This document shows, one piece after another, positions 18,668 through 27,893 of a stretch of 64,000 nucleotides of DNA. The translations under genes and the position numbers were made by a program. Source of the stretch: Mycobacterium paraffinicum. GTDB taxonomy: Bacteria; Actinomycetota; Actinomycetes; Mycobacteriales; Mycobacteriaceae. How positions within the stretch are numbered: the stretch's first letter is position 1; each line of letters opens with the position of its first letter. The stretch spans positions 62,001-126,000 of the forward strand of contig NZ_MPNT01000016.1 in assembly GCF_001907675.1 (NCBI RefSeq). Reading direction: 5' to 3'. The notes beneath the pieces are model-generated. The model was given only the letters and a program-made list of their open reading frames with translations. It was not told the DNA's origin and made no database searches.

Positions 18668-18858
18668 ATGGCCGATGCCGTCGCCCCGCTAGCGGGGAAA
18701 GTCGCCTACGCGACCGGGGCCGCCCGCGGCGCGGGCCGCTCCCATTGCGTCCGGCTGGCCCGCGCGGGCGCCGACATCGTGGCTGGCTTGCCAGCGACGC
18801 GTCGTCGTTGGTGACCGCGGCCCAGCTCCCCGCCGACAAGGGCTACCTCAAGATCTGA
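18668..18858 (+). pseudogene. Internally deleted short-chain dehydrogenase (mycofactocin-type SDR remnant)
   Basis: ATG 18668 opens a normal SDR N-terminus (MADAVAPLAGKVAYATGAARGAGRSH..., with the TGxxxGxG cofactor motif). After about 40 codons, near 18780, the similarity continues in another frame as a normal SDR C-terminus (GWLASDASSLVTAAQLPADKG, compare FLASDxAxxVTGxxLPVDxG). Some 200 codons including the YxxxK active site are missing. The original frame stops soon after the junction. This is a decayed gene with a frame-shifting internal deletion. Confidence 0.75.
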
Positions 18859-18891
18859 GCCGGCCGGCACTCCGGGGGGTCCCGTCCACGC

Positions 18892-19224
18892 TCATCGACT
18901 GAGCACGGGCCTGAGATCGTCGAGACGGTCGAACAGGTGCCAGATGTATTTCGACGATCCGTTCTCGCGATGGGGATGCAGGTCGGCAAGTTCGGGATCG
19001 TTGCAGTAGCCGTCGAAGGCGTCCCGCGATTCCCACTCCACGAGGATCAGCACCTGACGGGGCTCGATGTCGCCGACGATGGCCTGCTGGAAGCTGCCGA
19101 GCGCCACAACACGACCCCCATGCTTGGCCACTTCGGCGGGAGACCGTCGCGAGTATGCGCGGTACTCGTCGGCGTCGGCCACATCGAAGAGATTGAGGGC
19201 ATAGACGGTCATGGTCACCGACAT
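18892..19224 (-). CDS. DUF1330-like dimeric alpha/beta-barrel protein
   Basis: About 110 aa from ATG 19224 (MSVTMTVYALNLFDVADADEYRAYSRRSPAEVAKHGGRVVALGSF); ATG 19212 is also possible. The pattern of DUF1330/ferredoxin-like stress-barrel proteins is visible: EYRxYxRRSPxEVxxHGGRVVALG, then ILVEWESRDAFDGYCNDPEL. These small dimeric proteins are of uncertain function. A C-terminal HLFDRLDDL tail follows. Confidence 0.7.
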   Translation of the reverse strand: MSVTMTVYALNLFDVADADEYRAYSRRSPAEVAKHGGRVVALGSFQQAIVGDIEPRQVLILVEWESRDAFDGYCNDPELADLHPHRENGSSKYIWHLFDRLDDLRPVLSR

Positions 19225-19372
19225 TACGTGGCCGGATGCGCGCCCGCGGGCCGGCGCCGCTATCCCCACGCAGCAACTCACCGACCGCCCGCGTCGATGG
19301 TCGCGCACGTCTGCGCGTTAGGGTGCCTGGGTCGGCCGCAGCGAACCGGTCGATAGAAATGTTGAGCAATTG

Positions 19373-20404
19373 ATGACCGCACCAGCCGAAACGCCCACGC
19401 TCGAATCGCGCGTGGGCCACTACTACCAGCTCGACGAACCGTACCGGGTCTCCGGCGAAAAAGTGCGGGAGTACGCCCGAGCCGTACAGGACTACCACCC
19501 CGCCCACTGGGACCTCGCGGCCGCCGCGGAGCTGGGATATTCGGGCCTGGTGGCACCGCTGACGTTCACGTCGATCCCCGGCATGGTTGCCAATCGCCAC
19601 CTGTTCGAATCCGTAGTCGTCGGTTATGACATGTATCTGCAGACCGAAGAAGTCTTCGAGCAGCACCGACCGATCGTCGCGGGCGACGAACTGCACACCG
19701 ACGTCGAACTCTCATCGGTCCGCCGAGTCGCGGGCCGTGACCTGATCACCGTGACCAACACGTTCACCGACTCCGCCGGCGAGCGGGTGCACACCATGCA
19801 CACCACCGTCGTCGGGGTCACCGCGGACGATGTCGATCCGGCGATGTTGGTGGCTGCGAAGAACGTGGTGATGCACGACGTGAACCTCGCCGGAATCGAC
19901 ACCTCCGAAGCGGCCTACCGGAAGACTGTGCGCCCGGCGAGTGACGCTCGGATCGCCCAAGGCGGTACCGACCGTATCCCGGGCACCCCCTGCTTCGACG
20001 ACCTGAAAGTCGGCGACGAGCTACCGGTGCACCACGCTCGCCTGTCGCGAGGCGACCTGGTGAACTATTCCGGGGTTGCCGGCGACGCCAATCCGTTGCA
20101 CTGGGACGAGAACGTCGCCAAGCTGGCGGGCCAGCCCGATGTGATAGCCCACGGAATGCTCACTATGGGTTTGGGTGCCGCGTTCATCTCCGCGTGGTCG
20201 GGCGACCCCGGCGCGGTGAGCCGTTATGCCGTGCGACTGGCCCAACCCGCGATCGTGTCGGCCACCGGCGGTGCGGACATCGAATACAGCGGCCGGATCA
20301 AGTCACTGGACGCGGCTACCCGCTCCGGCGTGGTCATTGTCGTCGCAAAGTCCGGTGGTAGGAAAATCTTCGGGCTGGCGACGGCCGATATCCGCTTCCG
20401 CTGA
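19373..20404 (+). CDS. Fused HadA/HadB-type (3R)-hydroxyacyl-ACP dehydratase (double hotdog)
   Basis: 343 aa with two domains. The N-terminal half (1-165) is a HadA-like FAS1_DH region (YYQLDEPYRVSGEKVREYARAVQDYHPAHWDLAAAAELGYSGLVAPLTF ... THTVVG-type end). The C-terminal half (200-343) is a MaoC/HadB hydratase with the motif YSGVAGDANPLHWDENVAKLAG, carrying the catalytic Asp and His. In mycobacteria the FAS-II dehydratases HadAB and HadBC are separate subunits; fused forms occur as accessory enzymes. It probably dehydrates or hydrates 3-hydroxyacyl thioesters. The start is uncertain between TTG 19370 and ATG 19373. Confidence 0.82.
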   Translation: MTAPAETPTLESRVGHYYQLDEPYRVSGEKVREYARAVQDYHPAHWDLAAAAELGYSGLVAPLTFTSIPGMVANRHLFESVVVGYDMYLQTEEVFEQHRPIVAGDELHTDVELSSVRRVAGRDLITVTNTFTDSAGERVHTMHTTVVGVTADDVDPAMLVAAKNVVMHDVNLAGIDTSEAAYRKTVRPASDARIAQGGTDRIPGTPCFDDLKVGDELPVHHARLSRGDLVNYSGVAGDANPLHWDENVAKLAGQPDVIAHGMLTMGLGAAFISAWSGDPGAVSRYAVRLAQPAIVSATGGADIEYSGRIKSLDAATRSGVVIVVAKSGGRKIFGLATADIRFR

Positions 20405-20409
20405 ATGAG

Positions 20410-20426
20410 AGCGGCTACGAGCCGCT
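20410..20426. terminator. Short hairpin between convergent genes
   Basis: AGCGGC-TACGA-GCCGCT forms a 6-bp GC-rich stem with a 5-nt loop in the 20-bp space between the convergent dehydratase and transglutaminase genes. It may act in both directions; there is no T-tract. Confidence 0.4.
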
Positions 20427-21276
20427 ACCCGAGACTGACGAGCTCGACCGAGTCCCTGGGCAGCTCACCGTCGACGACAGCGGTGACGGTCATGTTCTGC
20501 ATGGTGATGGCGCCCCCATGGTTGTCAAGGAAGGCGGTGTCGGCGGCATCGCGTCCCGTGGCGATCCGCACCATCGACTGTCGAGGCGCCAGGCACGTCG
20601 CGTCGACGACGCGCCACACCCCGTCGATCAACGCCTCGGCGACGGCGTGAAAGTCCATCGGCTGGCACCCCGGCGCGTAAACGGCGACCAGTCGCGCCGG
20701 GACATTGACCGCGCGCAGCAACGCGATGACCAGGTGGGCGTAGTCGCGGCACACACCAGCGCCGGCGAGCAATGTGTCGGTGGCTCCGTCGATCGGATCG
20801 CTGGACCCCGGGACGTAGCTGAGCCGGGTGCCCACCCACGACGAGACCTTCTCCAGCAACGCGACCGAGGTGGCGTAGCGCTCGAATTCGGTTGCGGCGA
20901 AACCGAAGAACTTGTCGGCCTCGGCGTATCTGCTCGGCCGCAGATACGTGATGGCGTCGATATCCTTCACCGGCGCGGGATCCGCCTGTCCGGTGACCGT
21001 CGCCGAGTACGACACCGTGACCGTCCCTGTGTCGGCCGCCACGACATGGATGCGCGACTGATGCGGGCCGATGACCTCTCGCGGTTCCAGTGCCTTGCCG
21101 TTCAACTTGATGCTGAGTGATTCGCTCACGTCGATGCCGGGCTGTTGGCTGACCGCGATCTGGAAATCCAGCACCGCCGGCTCGGTGACCTCGACTTCGA
21201 TTTCTACGCCGACGCTGCGGCCGGCGGGGGTCGCGCTGCTATCGGCTTTAACGCTGCGATGTTTCCATGCGGGCAT
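20425..21276 (-). CDS. Transglutaminase-like superfamily protein
   Basis: 283 aa from ATG 21274-21276 (MPAWKHRSVKADSS). The N-terminal 110 residues form a beta-rich domain (bacterial transglutaminase-like N-terminal region). The catalytic core has the Cys-His-Asp order: GAGVCRDYAHLVIALLRAVNVPARLVAVYAPG (Cys), MDFHAVAEALIDG (His) and WRVVDATCLAPRQSMVRIATGRDAADTAF (Asp). Mycobacteria have several such proteins near circularly permuted ATP-grasp genes, but none is adjacent here. Substrate unknown; it may be a peptidase or amide-bond-forming enzyme. Confidence 0.88.
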   Translation of the reverse strand: MPAWKHRSVKADSSATPAGRSVGVEIEVEVTEPAVLDFQIAVSQQPGIDVSESLSIKLNGKALEPREVIGPHQSRIHVVAADTGTVTVSYSATVTGQADPAPVKDIDAITYLRPSRYAEADKFFGFAATEFERYATSVALLEKVSSWVGTRLSYVPGSSDPIDGATDTLLAGAGVCRDYAHLVIALLRAVNVPARLVAVYAPGCQPMDFHAVAEALIDGVWRVVDATCLAPRQSMVRIATGRDAADTAFLDNHGGAITMQNMTVTAVVDGELPRDSVELVSLG

Positions 21277-21390
21277 ATTCAGCCCTCTCGTCGAAGCCGG
21301 TCGAATCCCGCTCGCTGCTTGGCAGGGCTTTCGTGTACGCACTTTCTTACCGCACGAACGCCCTCGGCGCTCGCCGGCACCACGCCTCGG

Positions 21391-22392
21391 CTAGTGGCCG
21401 GCCCTCTGGGCGAGGTCGATGGCGTACTGGCTGACGAAGGTGCCCGCCGGCGGATCGCCCTTGTCGCATGTTCCGTCGGATTCGCCGGGGCGTTTGATCC
21501 ACAGGTAGGCGTCGGCGTGCGCGCCGGCGGTCGCCGTGGTCGGCGGGGTGCCCAGCGCCCGGCCGCCCGGGTTGCACCAGTTGAGCCCGGAGTCGGGCGC
21601 CGGTCCGGCCCCGTTACGGGAAGTGTCGACCACGTAGTGCGAACCGTTGGTGAGGCCCGAAATGGCTTCCCCGTAACCGATTTCGTCCTCGGTGGTGAAG
21701 AAGTTCGCCGTGTTGACGCTGAAACCACGGGCATGACCCACGCCGGCCTGGTTGAGCCTGGCCGCCATGTCCTCGGCGCTATGCCAGCGCAAGTGCCCCG
21801 CGTCGATGTAGACGGCCGCTGCCGGGTCTCGGGTTAGCGTGTCGACGGCGTACCGGACCAGATCGTAGCGTTCCTGGCGCTGATCCCCCGACAAGCAGTC
21901 GGCCATGGCGAGCGCGTCGGGCTCGACGATGATCGCCACCCGCGAGGCGCCGACGCCAGATGCGATGCCGTCGATCCAGCCTCGGTAGTCCGCGCCTGAC
22001 CCCATGCCACCCGCGGCGAAGCTGCCACAGTCGCGGTGCGGGATGCCGTAGATCGTCAGCACCGGGATGGCGCCCGCTGCGTTCGCGTCGCCGACGTACT
22101 TCCCGACCGTGGCCGCCGAACCACCCGGCACGATCCAATAGGCCTGCGGTGTGTTGGCGATCGCGGTCAACTCGGCGCTCGGCGGATCGGCACTCTGCGC
22201 GGCGCGCATGGCCGCCGAATTGGGATTGACATAGAACGGCGCACCGGCCAACGGGTTGCCATCGCTGGCCAAACGCACCGCCGGGGCGGTGCCTTGCAGC
22301 GGGACGGCGGATACACCCAGCCAGGCGACGGCGGCGACAGTCAGGAAGGGAATGATCCACCGCGTGAGGGCACTAAGAGCTGACGACATCAC
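21391..22392 (-). CDS. Secreted glycoside hydrolase family 6 protein (cellulase/endoglucanase, CelA1-like)
   Basis: 333 aa. An N-terminal hydrophobic segment (about residues 12-30, WIIPFLTVAAVAWLGVSAVPL) acts as signal peptide or membrane anchor. The GH6 catalytic blocks follow: FYVNPNSAAMRAA, IPVLTIYGIPHRDCGSFAAGG, RVAIIVEPDALAMADC (the acid Asp), AAVYIDAGHLRWHSAEDMAARL, GFSVNTANFF and DAYLWIKRPGESDGTC (the base region). GH6 enzymes cleave beta-1,4-glucan with inversion. M. tuberculosis has a related celA1. No carbohydrate-binding module is attached. Confidence 0.92.
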   Translation of the reverse strand: MMSSALSALTRWIIPFLTVAAVAWLGVSAVPLQGTAPAVRLASDGNPLAGAPFYVNPNSAAMRAAQSADPPSAELTAIANTPQAYWIVPGGSAATVGKYVGDANAAGAIPVLTIYGIPHRDCGSFAAGGMGSGADYRGWIDGIASGVGASRVAIIVEPDALAMADCLSGDQRQERYDLVRYAVDTLTRDPAAAVYIDAGHLRWHSAEDMAARLNQAGVGHARGFSVNTANFFTTEDEIGYGEAISGLTNGSHYVVDTSRNGAGPAPDSGLNWCNPGGRALGTPPTTATAGAHADAYLWIKRPGESDGTCDKGDPPAGTFVSQYAIDLAQRAGH

Positions 22393-22693
22393 GTCAGGAA
22401 AACTAGTGCTTCAGCGCTTTGAGCGCGAATCCATGTCCGGGCAAGCGAGATATCAGCGCCCCAAGCTCGGCAGCCGTTTGACCTCCGACGGAATGACGCA
22501 GCCTCAGCTACCCCGCCGGACGCTCACTTGGATCGAGATTCGCGAGCCGCACCGACCGCATCACGCAACGCAGCTGCACCCGCGGTGACGCCGAGCCGAC
22601 AAGCACCGCGGCTGGGAATCACCGGCGTAAGTGACGAGCGCGTGGCGGTCACGCCGCGTGCCCGCCAGCCGGCGATGTCGGTACGTTCCAGGA
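22393..22693. other. Gene-free stretch
   Basis: About 300 bp between the start of the cellulase gene and the end of the aldo/keto reductase gene, both on the minus strand. It should hold the cellulase promoter. I see no convincing coding frame, palindrome or terminator. Confidence 0.5.
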
Positions 22694-23767
22694 TCAACCA
22701 TCGCGCGGCTCGTCGACACCAGCTGCGTGTGCTGAGTCGTAGCGGGCGCCGATAATGGAGCCCGGCGAGAAAACCTCAGAGAGGTAGGCGACTTCGTCTG
22801 CGCTGATGGCAATGTTGGTCGCCGCGAGATTTTCCCGAACATATTCCTTGCGTTTGGTGCCCGGGATGGGAACGACGTCGAGAGGTTGCGCCAGAAGCCA
22901 TGCCAGGGCCAATTGCCCTGGCTTACAGCCTTTTTGCATGGAAAGCCGCTTGAGCGCTTCTACCGGTCGGAGATTGGTGGCCAGGTTGGTGGCGGAGAAG
23001 CGAGGGTTAGTCGTCCGGAAGTCCGTGGGCGCGAACGTGCTATTAGGCGTGAGCGCTCCGGTCAAGGCCGACCGGCCTAAAGGGCTATAAGGCACCACCG
23101 TGATCCCCAGTTCACGGCATGTGGCGGTGATGCCGCGTTCAAGCCGTCGCTCCCACAGCGAGTACTCGCTTTGCAACGCAGCGATCGGATGCACTGCGTG
23201 GGCTCGACGGATCAGCTCGGGCGATACTTCACTAAGCCCCACACTTCGTACTTTTCCAGCCTGCACCAGCTCGGCCATTGCCCCGACGGTGTCTTCGATC
23301 GGCACATTCGGGTCCAGGCGATGGTAGTAGTAGAGGTCAATCGTCTCGACACCGAGTCGGCGCAGACTCGCCTCGCAGGCGGCGTTGACGTACTCGGGAC
23401 GGCCGTCGAAGATCACCCGCGTGCGGTCCGCGTTCAATCGAGCACCAAATTTCGTCGCAAGCACGACCTCGTTCCTGCGTCCGCCAATAGCGTTGCCAAT
23501 CAAGTGTTCGTTATGGCCGAAGCCGCGAATATTCGCCCGCGCCCCGACGTCGGCTGCGCCGTAGATGTCCGACGTATCGAAGAAATCCACGCCCATGTCC
23601 ACGGCTGCACGCAGCGTGGCGATTGATTCGGCATCGTCGGCTGCACCGTAAAATTGGGACATCCCCATACATCCGAGCCCAATGGGCCGTACCGTCAGTT
23701 CGGAGTGACCCAGGCGCACTCGCGCGGAACCTGCTATGGATGGTCTACCTTCGCGGAGCTCCGCCAT
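22694..23767 (-). CDS. Aldo/keto reductase
   Basis: 357 aa (beta/alpha)8 barrel. Catalytic tetrad residues are visible: Asp and Tyr in FFDTSDIYGAADVG, Lys in VVLATKFGARL and His in LYYYHRLDPNVPIEDT. The NADPH site near the C-terminus is VVPIPGTKRKEYVRENLAA. The GLGCMGMSQFYG start is typical of the Tas/YakC-like subgroup. An insert around ADVGARANIRGFGHNEHL is slightly longer than usual. Likely reduces aldehydes or ketones; substrate unknown. Confidence 0.9.
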   Translation of the reverse strand: MAELREGRPSIAGSARVRLGHSELTVRPIGLGCMGMSQFYGAADDAESIATLRAAVDMGVDFFDTSDIYGAADVGARANIRGFGHNEHLIGNAIGGRRNEVVLATKFGARLNADRTRVIFDGRPEYVNAACEASLRRLGVETIDLYYYHRLDPNVPIEDTVGAMAELVQAGKVRSVGLSEVSPELIRRAHAVHPIAALQSEYSLWERRLERGITATCRELGITVVPYSPLGRSALTGALTPNSTFAPTDFRTTNPRFSATNLATNLRPVEALKRLSMQKGCKPGQLALAWLLAQPLDVVPIPGTKRKEYVRENLAATNIAISADEVAYLSEVFSPGSIIGARYDSAHAAGVDEPRDG

Positions 23768-23863
23768 CGGCCGTCATCCCCTCCTTTGATTTCCGTGCCG
23801 GCGGCGCACCGGCGGTCATCGTAACCTCGGGGCAACCCGCTACCTTCACTCGTCGTCTGACCA

Positions 23864-25435
23864 CTAAATGCCATGGTCTGCAGCGACGAATTGGGCGGCG
23901 CGCTCGCCGATGACGACGCAGGGGGCCATGGTGTTGGCGGTGGTGATGCGGGGCATGATGGAAGCGTCGGCGACGCGCAGGCCGTCGATGCCGTAGACCT
24001 TGAGGCGTCCATCGACCACCGACATGGAGTCGCGGCCCATCTTCGCTGTACCGCACTCGTGCCAATACGTGGTGACAGCGTCGCGCAAATAAGTCTCCAA
24101 CTCGGCGCCGGTCAGGTCGCCCGGCATGACCTCGCGCGCGACGAACGGCCGAAGCTCCGCGGAATTGCCGATGTCGCGCAGGGTTTCGACGCAAGAGATG
24201 GCGGTCTTGAGGTCTTCGGGGTCCGATAGCGCGTTGGCTTCGATGAGCAGCGGGTCGGCCGGGTCCGGACCCGACAGCCGAATCCGGCCCCGGCTGCGGG
24301 GGTGCGTGGGTGAGCCGAACAGGACCCAGCTATTTTGCGGCAAACCGTATTTCGCGGCATTCTCCGCAGTGGCTTTCGGGAACGGCCCCAAGCACGCGAA
24401 CAAGTCGGGTCCGTCGACATCGGCAGCCCCGGAGTCCCAGAACAATGCCGCACCAACCTGAGTGCTGCCCTGGATGTTCTCGGGAAACTCCCACACGCAG
24501 TCGAACCCGAAGTGGTCCTGAAGGTTGCGTCCGACCCCGGGTAAGTGCTGCCGAACGGCGATGCCCACCCGGCGTAATTCGGTCTCGTCCCCGATGCCGG
24601 ACTGCATCAACACCTTTGGTGTGTGAATGGCGCCAAGCGACAGGACGACTTCAGCTTCGGCGGCTACCCGATGCGTCGTGCCGCCATGTACGACCTCGAC
24701 ACCGACGGCGCGGTCGCCGTCGAAGATCAGCCGGGTGACAAGGGCGTGCGGAACCACAGTGAGGTTCGGCTGATGCTGACGCGGGTCGGTGTAGGTGCGG
24801 AACACCGAGAGGCGATTACCGTCGCGCCAGCGTAGATCGGCGATCGCGGCGCCGCGGGTCTCCTCCATCAGTCGGCCGTTGGGGCTTTGATAAGTGGGAA
24901 TCCCGATGGCCCTCGCCGCCTCCAGCGTCGCCGCGGCGAGCGCATGCGCGCCGGGTGCGGGTTGCACGAACACCGACCCGCCCCGGCCCCGATGGTGTGG
25001 CTCGCCGCTGCCGTGCCAGTCCTCGATTCGTTGATAGAGGTCGAGGGTGGACTCGTATCCCCAAACCGGCTCGCCGGATTCGGAAGCGTAGTGCTCCCAG
25101 TCGCTCCGGTGTCCGCGCGCCCAGATCATCAGGTTGATGCTGGACCCGCCTCCGAGAACTTTGCCCATCGAAAACGCGATCGCGCGGCCATGAAGCCGCG
25201 GATCCGGCTCGGCAAGGAATCCCCAATCGCGGTCGCTGCCAAGGTTGGCCGGCCATTGGCGTGCGTCGGTCACGCTGGGAATGTCGTCGCTGCCGCCGGC
25301 CTCCAGAAGTAAGACCCTGATGTCGGGGTTTTCGGCCAATCGGCTTGCGACCACCGATCCTGAGGACCCAGCACCGCACACGATGACGTCGTACCTCGGC
25401 TCCAATACTGTGGCCACGGAAGCCTCCTGGTTCAT
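23864..25435 (-). CDS. GMC family FAD-dependent oxidoreductase (choline dehydrogenase-like)
   Basis: 523 aa. FAD dinucleotide motif DVIVCGAGSSGSVVASRLAE (about 15-34); GMC signature 1 GKVLGGGSSINLMIWARG (about 92-109); signature 2 GAIHTPKVLMQSGIG; C-terminal active-site block TTYWHECGTAKMG with the conserved His, followed by VADASIMPRITTANTMAPCVVIGERAA. These flavoenzymes oxidise primary or secondary alcohols. It is the last gene of a minus-strand set: alpha/beta hydrolase, amidase (4-bp gap), GMC (57-bp gap), which suggests stepwise breakdown of an amide or ester and then oxidation of the freed alcohol. Confidence 0.92.
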   Translation of the reverse strand: MNQEASVATVLEPRYDVIVCGAGSSGSVVASRLAENPDIRVLLLEAGGSDDIPSVTDARQWPANLGSDRDWGFLAEPDPRLHGRAIAFSMGKVLGGGSSINLMIWARGHRSDWEHYASESGEPVWGYESTLDLYQRIEDWHGSGEPHHRGRGGSVFVQPAPGAHALAAATLEAARAIGIPTYQSPNGRLMEETRGAAIADLRWRDGNRLSVFRTYTDPRQHQPNLTVVPHALVTRLIFDGDRAVGVEVVHGGTTHRVAAEAEVVLSLGAIHTPKVLMQSGIGDETELRRVGIAVRQHLPGVGRNLQDHFGFDCVWEFPENIQGSTQVGAALFWDSGAADVDGPDLFACLGPFPKATAENAAKYGLPQNSWVLFGSPTHPRSRGRIRLSGPDPADPLLIEANALSDPEDLKTAISCVETLRDIGNSAELRPFVAREVMPGDLTGAELETYLRDAVTTYWHECGTAKMGRDSMSVVDGRLKVYGIDGLRVADASIMPRITTANTMAPCVVIGERAAQFVAADHGI

Positions 25436-25492
25436 CGGCTAGGTATACTATTCAATACTTAGGTTTACGGACGGAAAGGGCGAGCGGTTCAA

Positions 25493-26938
25493 TCACACTC
25501 GGACCGAAGAATGGGATGGCTGTTCGTTGCTGGACAATTGCTCCGCATCGACCCGCGGCGGCCAAGAACGCAGATCGACGGCCGATTGGTAGGCGTGACC
25601 GACGCGGAGCACCGTCGCCTCGTCGAAGGGGCGGCCGACGATTTGCAGTCCGACGGGCAGGCCCGCGCCGGTGAACCCGCATGGCACTGACAGCGCGGGC
25701 AGGCCGGTGAGGTTCGCCGGTGCGCAGAACCGGATGTACGCCTCCACCGGCCCCTCGGTGAGCCCGTCCGGCCACGTCACCCGCGGCTTGCCGGCGTCCA
25801 TCGCCGCGGTTGGCACCGTCGGGGCGAGCAGCACATCGATCTCGGCGAAGAGCTTCCGCCACTGTCGGCGGATGAGGGCTCGTTTGCGCTGCGCGGCACG
25901 GTACTCCGTCGCCGGGATCGACTCGCCGGCCTGCAATGCCCGTCGTACGTCGTCGGTGTAGAGGTCGCCGTGTTCGCGCAGCATCTGCCGGTGATAACTG
26001 GCGGCCTCGGGCTGCAGGATCGCGAATTCGGTGTCCATCATCTCATCGGCAAAGGGCAGCCGGACTTCTCGCAGCCGCACCCCCAGGTCCGCGAGCCGAG
26101 CGCACGCCGCGTCGACCGCGGTCCTCACCTCGGCGTCGACGCGCTCGGTGAACAAGTTCACCGGGATGCCGGCCGTCGTCCCGGAAACGTCGCGGCCCAG
26201 GCCGGCTGAAAAGTCCGGGATGGGGACGTCGACCGAACCCTTGTCGCTTGGGTCGTACCCGGCCATCACGTTCATCGCCAGTGCCGCATCCTCGACGGTG
26301 CGTGTGAGCGGTCCGGCGTGATCCAGCGACCACGACAACGGTGTCACACCCGTGCGAGACACCCGCCCGTAGGTTGGTTTCAGGCCCACCACGCCGCACA
26401 GCGCGGCGGGAATGCGGATCGAGCCCGCGGTGTCGCTGCCCAGACCGAGGAAGCAGGCTCCGGCGGCCACGGCCGCCGCCGATCCGCCGCTGGACCCGCC
26501 CGCCATGCGATCAGTACGCCAGGGGTTGCGCGTCTGGGGAGTGACGACCCCATAGGCGAACTCGTGAGAGTGGGTGCGGCCCACGACAACCGCACCGGCC
26601 TCTCGCAGCTTCGCGACGACGGCGCTGTCGTGCTCGGGTATGTAGTCGGCCCGGACGCGCGAGCTGGAGGTGCTCGGCACGCCGGCCATGTCGTAAATTT
26701 CCTTCACCCCGATCGGGATTCCGTGCATGGGTCCGCGGTATCGGCCAGCGGCGATCTCGCGCTCCGCCAACGCCGCCGCCTCGACCGCGAGTTCGACGGT
26801 GACATTGCTGAACGCGTTGATCCGTGGATTGACCGTGTCTATGCGAGCCAGCACGGACCCGGTCAGCTCGACGGGCGACAGGGCCTTGGCGCTGATCTGC
26901 TGTGCGGCCGCGGCCAAGGTCAGTTCGAACGGTTGCAC
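25493..26938 (-). CDS. Amidase (amidase-signature family)
   Basis: 481 aa. Ser-cisSer-Lys triad residues are visible: Lys in GIPIGVKEIYDMAGV, the Gly/Ser-rich stretch MAGGSSGGSAAAVAAGACFLGLGSDTAGSIR (both serines) and IPAALCGVVGLKPTYGRVS. The family hydrolyses small amides and also includes GatA, but there are no GatB or GatC genes here, so a catabolic amidase is more likely. It starts 4 bp after the upstream hydrolase stops, hence is translationally linked, and is followed by the GMC oxidoreductase. Confidence 0.92.
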   Translation of the reverse strand: MQPFELTLAAAAQQISAKALSPVELTGSVLARIDTVNPRINAFSNVTVELAVEAAALAEREIAAGRYRGPMHGIPIGVKEIYDMAGVPSTSSSRVRADYIPEHDSAVVAKLREAGAVVVGRTHSHEFAYGVVTPQTRNPWRTDRMAGGSSGGSAAAVAAGACFLGLGSDTAGSIRIPAALCGVVGLKPTYGRVSRTGVTPLSWSLDHAGPLTRTVEDAALAMNVMAGYDPSDKGSVDVPIPDFSAGLGRDVSGTTAGIPVNLFTERVDAEVRTAVDAACARLADLGVRLREVRLPFADEMMDTEFAILQPEAASYHRQMLREHGDLYTDDVRRALQAGESIPATEYRAAQRKRALIRRQWRKLFAEIDVLLAPTVPTAAMDAGKPRVTWPDGLTEGPVEAYIRFCAPANLTGLPALSVPCGFTGAGLPVGLQIVGRPFDEATVLRVGHAYQSAVDLRSWPPRVDAEQLSSNEQPSHSSVRV

Positions 26939-26942
26939 GAGG

Positions 26943-27866
26943 TTAGGCCACCGCTCGGTGAATTCCTAGCGCTGAGCTCAGCCAGCGGCCCATATCGGCG
27001 ATCGCGCGGTCGACCTCGTCCACACGGCCAGCCCCCATGATGAAAGAGTGCTGCCCCTGGTCGACCCGTCGGACGACGATGTCATTGCCTGCCTGCCTTG
27101 CCTTTTGGGAGAAGGCCTCGGCGTCCGATGCCAGCAGTTCGTACTCGCCGTAGTACACCGCGATGGGGGGTAACCCCGACAGGTCTGCCCCGAGCAGATG
27201 CACCCGCGGATCGGTGAATTCCACGCCGGTTCCGTCGAGCCAGCACGACCGGAACAGCTCGAGCAAGCCCCGGGTGAGCAACTTGTCACGCTCGGCATTG
27301 GTTTCGATCGATTCGCCCGAGAGCGTGACGTCGGTCCACGGCGAAATGGACAGCACGGCGCCGGGCAGCGCCTCGCCGCGGTCCCGCAGCCGCAGCGCAA
27401 GTTCGACGGCGAGGTAGCCACCGATCGAGTGGCCCACGCTGCCAATCTTGTCGGGCCGGTAGCCCTGATCGAGCAGCCAGCGGTAGGCGGTCTCGACGTC
27501 CTCGACCTGAGCGGGGTACTTGTGCTCCGGGGATCGCCGGAAGTTCAGCACCAGCGAGCGCGCGCCGGCCGCTTTGGCGATATGCGCGGCCGCTTTCCGG
27601 TCGGAGTGCATCGACATCAGCACGCTGCCACCCATATGCGTATGCAGCAGCGCCGATTCCGGGTCACTGTCGACGGGAATGCACCACAAGGCCTCGACCC
27701 CACCGGCGTCCACCTCGGAATAGGTGACCCCTTCGGGCTCCTTCGTCGCCAGGTGGATGTTCTCGGCGATGTCGCGGATGGTCTCCAGCTCGAAGTTGGG
27801 GTTCGAGGTCCGCCTGCCGACCTCCGCGAAGAACCCGGCCAACTCGAACGGCTGCTCGCTTGTCAT
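26943..27866 (-). CDS. Alpha/beta hydrolase (hormone-sensitive-lipase/esterase-like)
   Basis: 307 aa from ATG 27864-27866, chosen because AAAGGA lies 7 bp upstream; the ATG at 27881 would include that ribosome site. Oxyanion-hole segment LLHTHMGGSVLMS replaces the classic HGGG. Nucleophile elbow VGHSIGGYLAVELAL; the Asp is probably in ELLASDAEAF and the His in QGQHSFIMGAG. It is first in the hydrolase-amidase-GMC operon, controlled by the operator-like inverted repeat at 27894-27921. Confidence 0.9.
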   Translation of the reverse strand: MTSEQPFELAGFFAEVGRRTSNPNFELETIRDIAENIHLATKEPEGVTYSEVDAGGVEALWCIPVDSDPESALLHTHMGGSVLMSMHSDRKAAAHIAKAAGARSLVLNFRRSPEHKYPAQVEDVETAYRWLLDQGYRPDKIGSVGHSIGGYLAVELALRLRDRGEALPGAVLSISPWTDVTLSGESIETNAERDKLLTRGLLELFRSCWLDGTGVEFTDPRVHLLGADLSGLPPIAVYYGEYELLASDAEAFSQKARQAGNDIVVRRVDQGQHSFIMGAGRVDEVDRAIADMGRWLSSALGIHRAVA

Positions 27867-27893
27867 GAATTTTCCTTTCATCCGACCCGTAGG

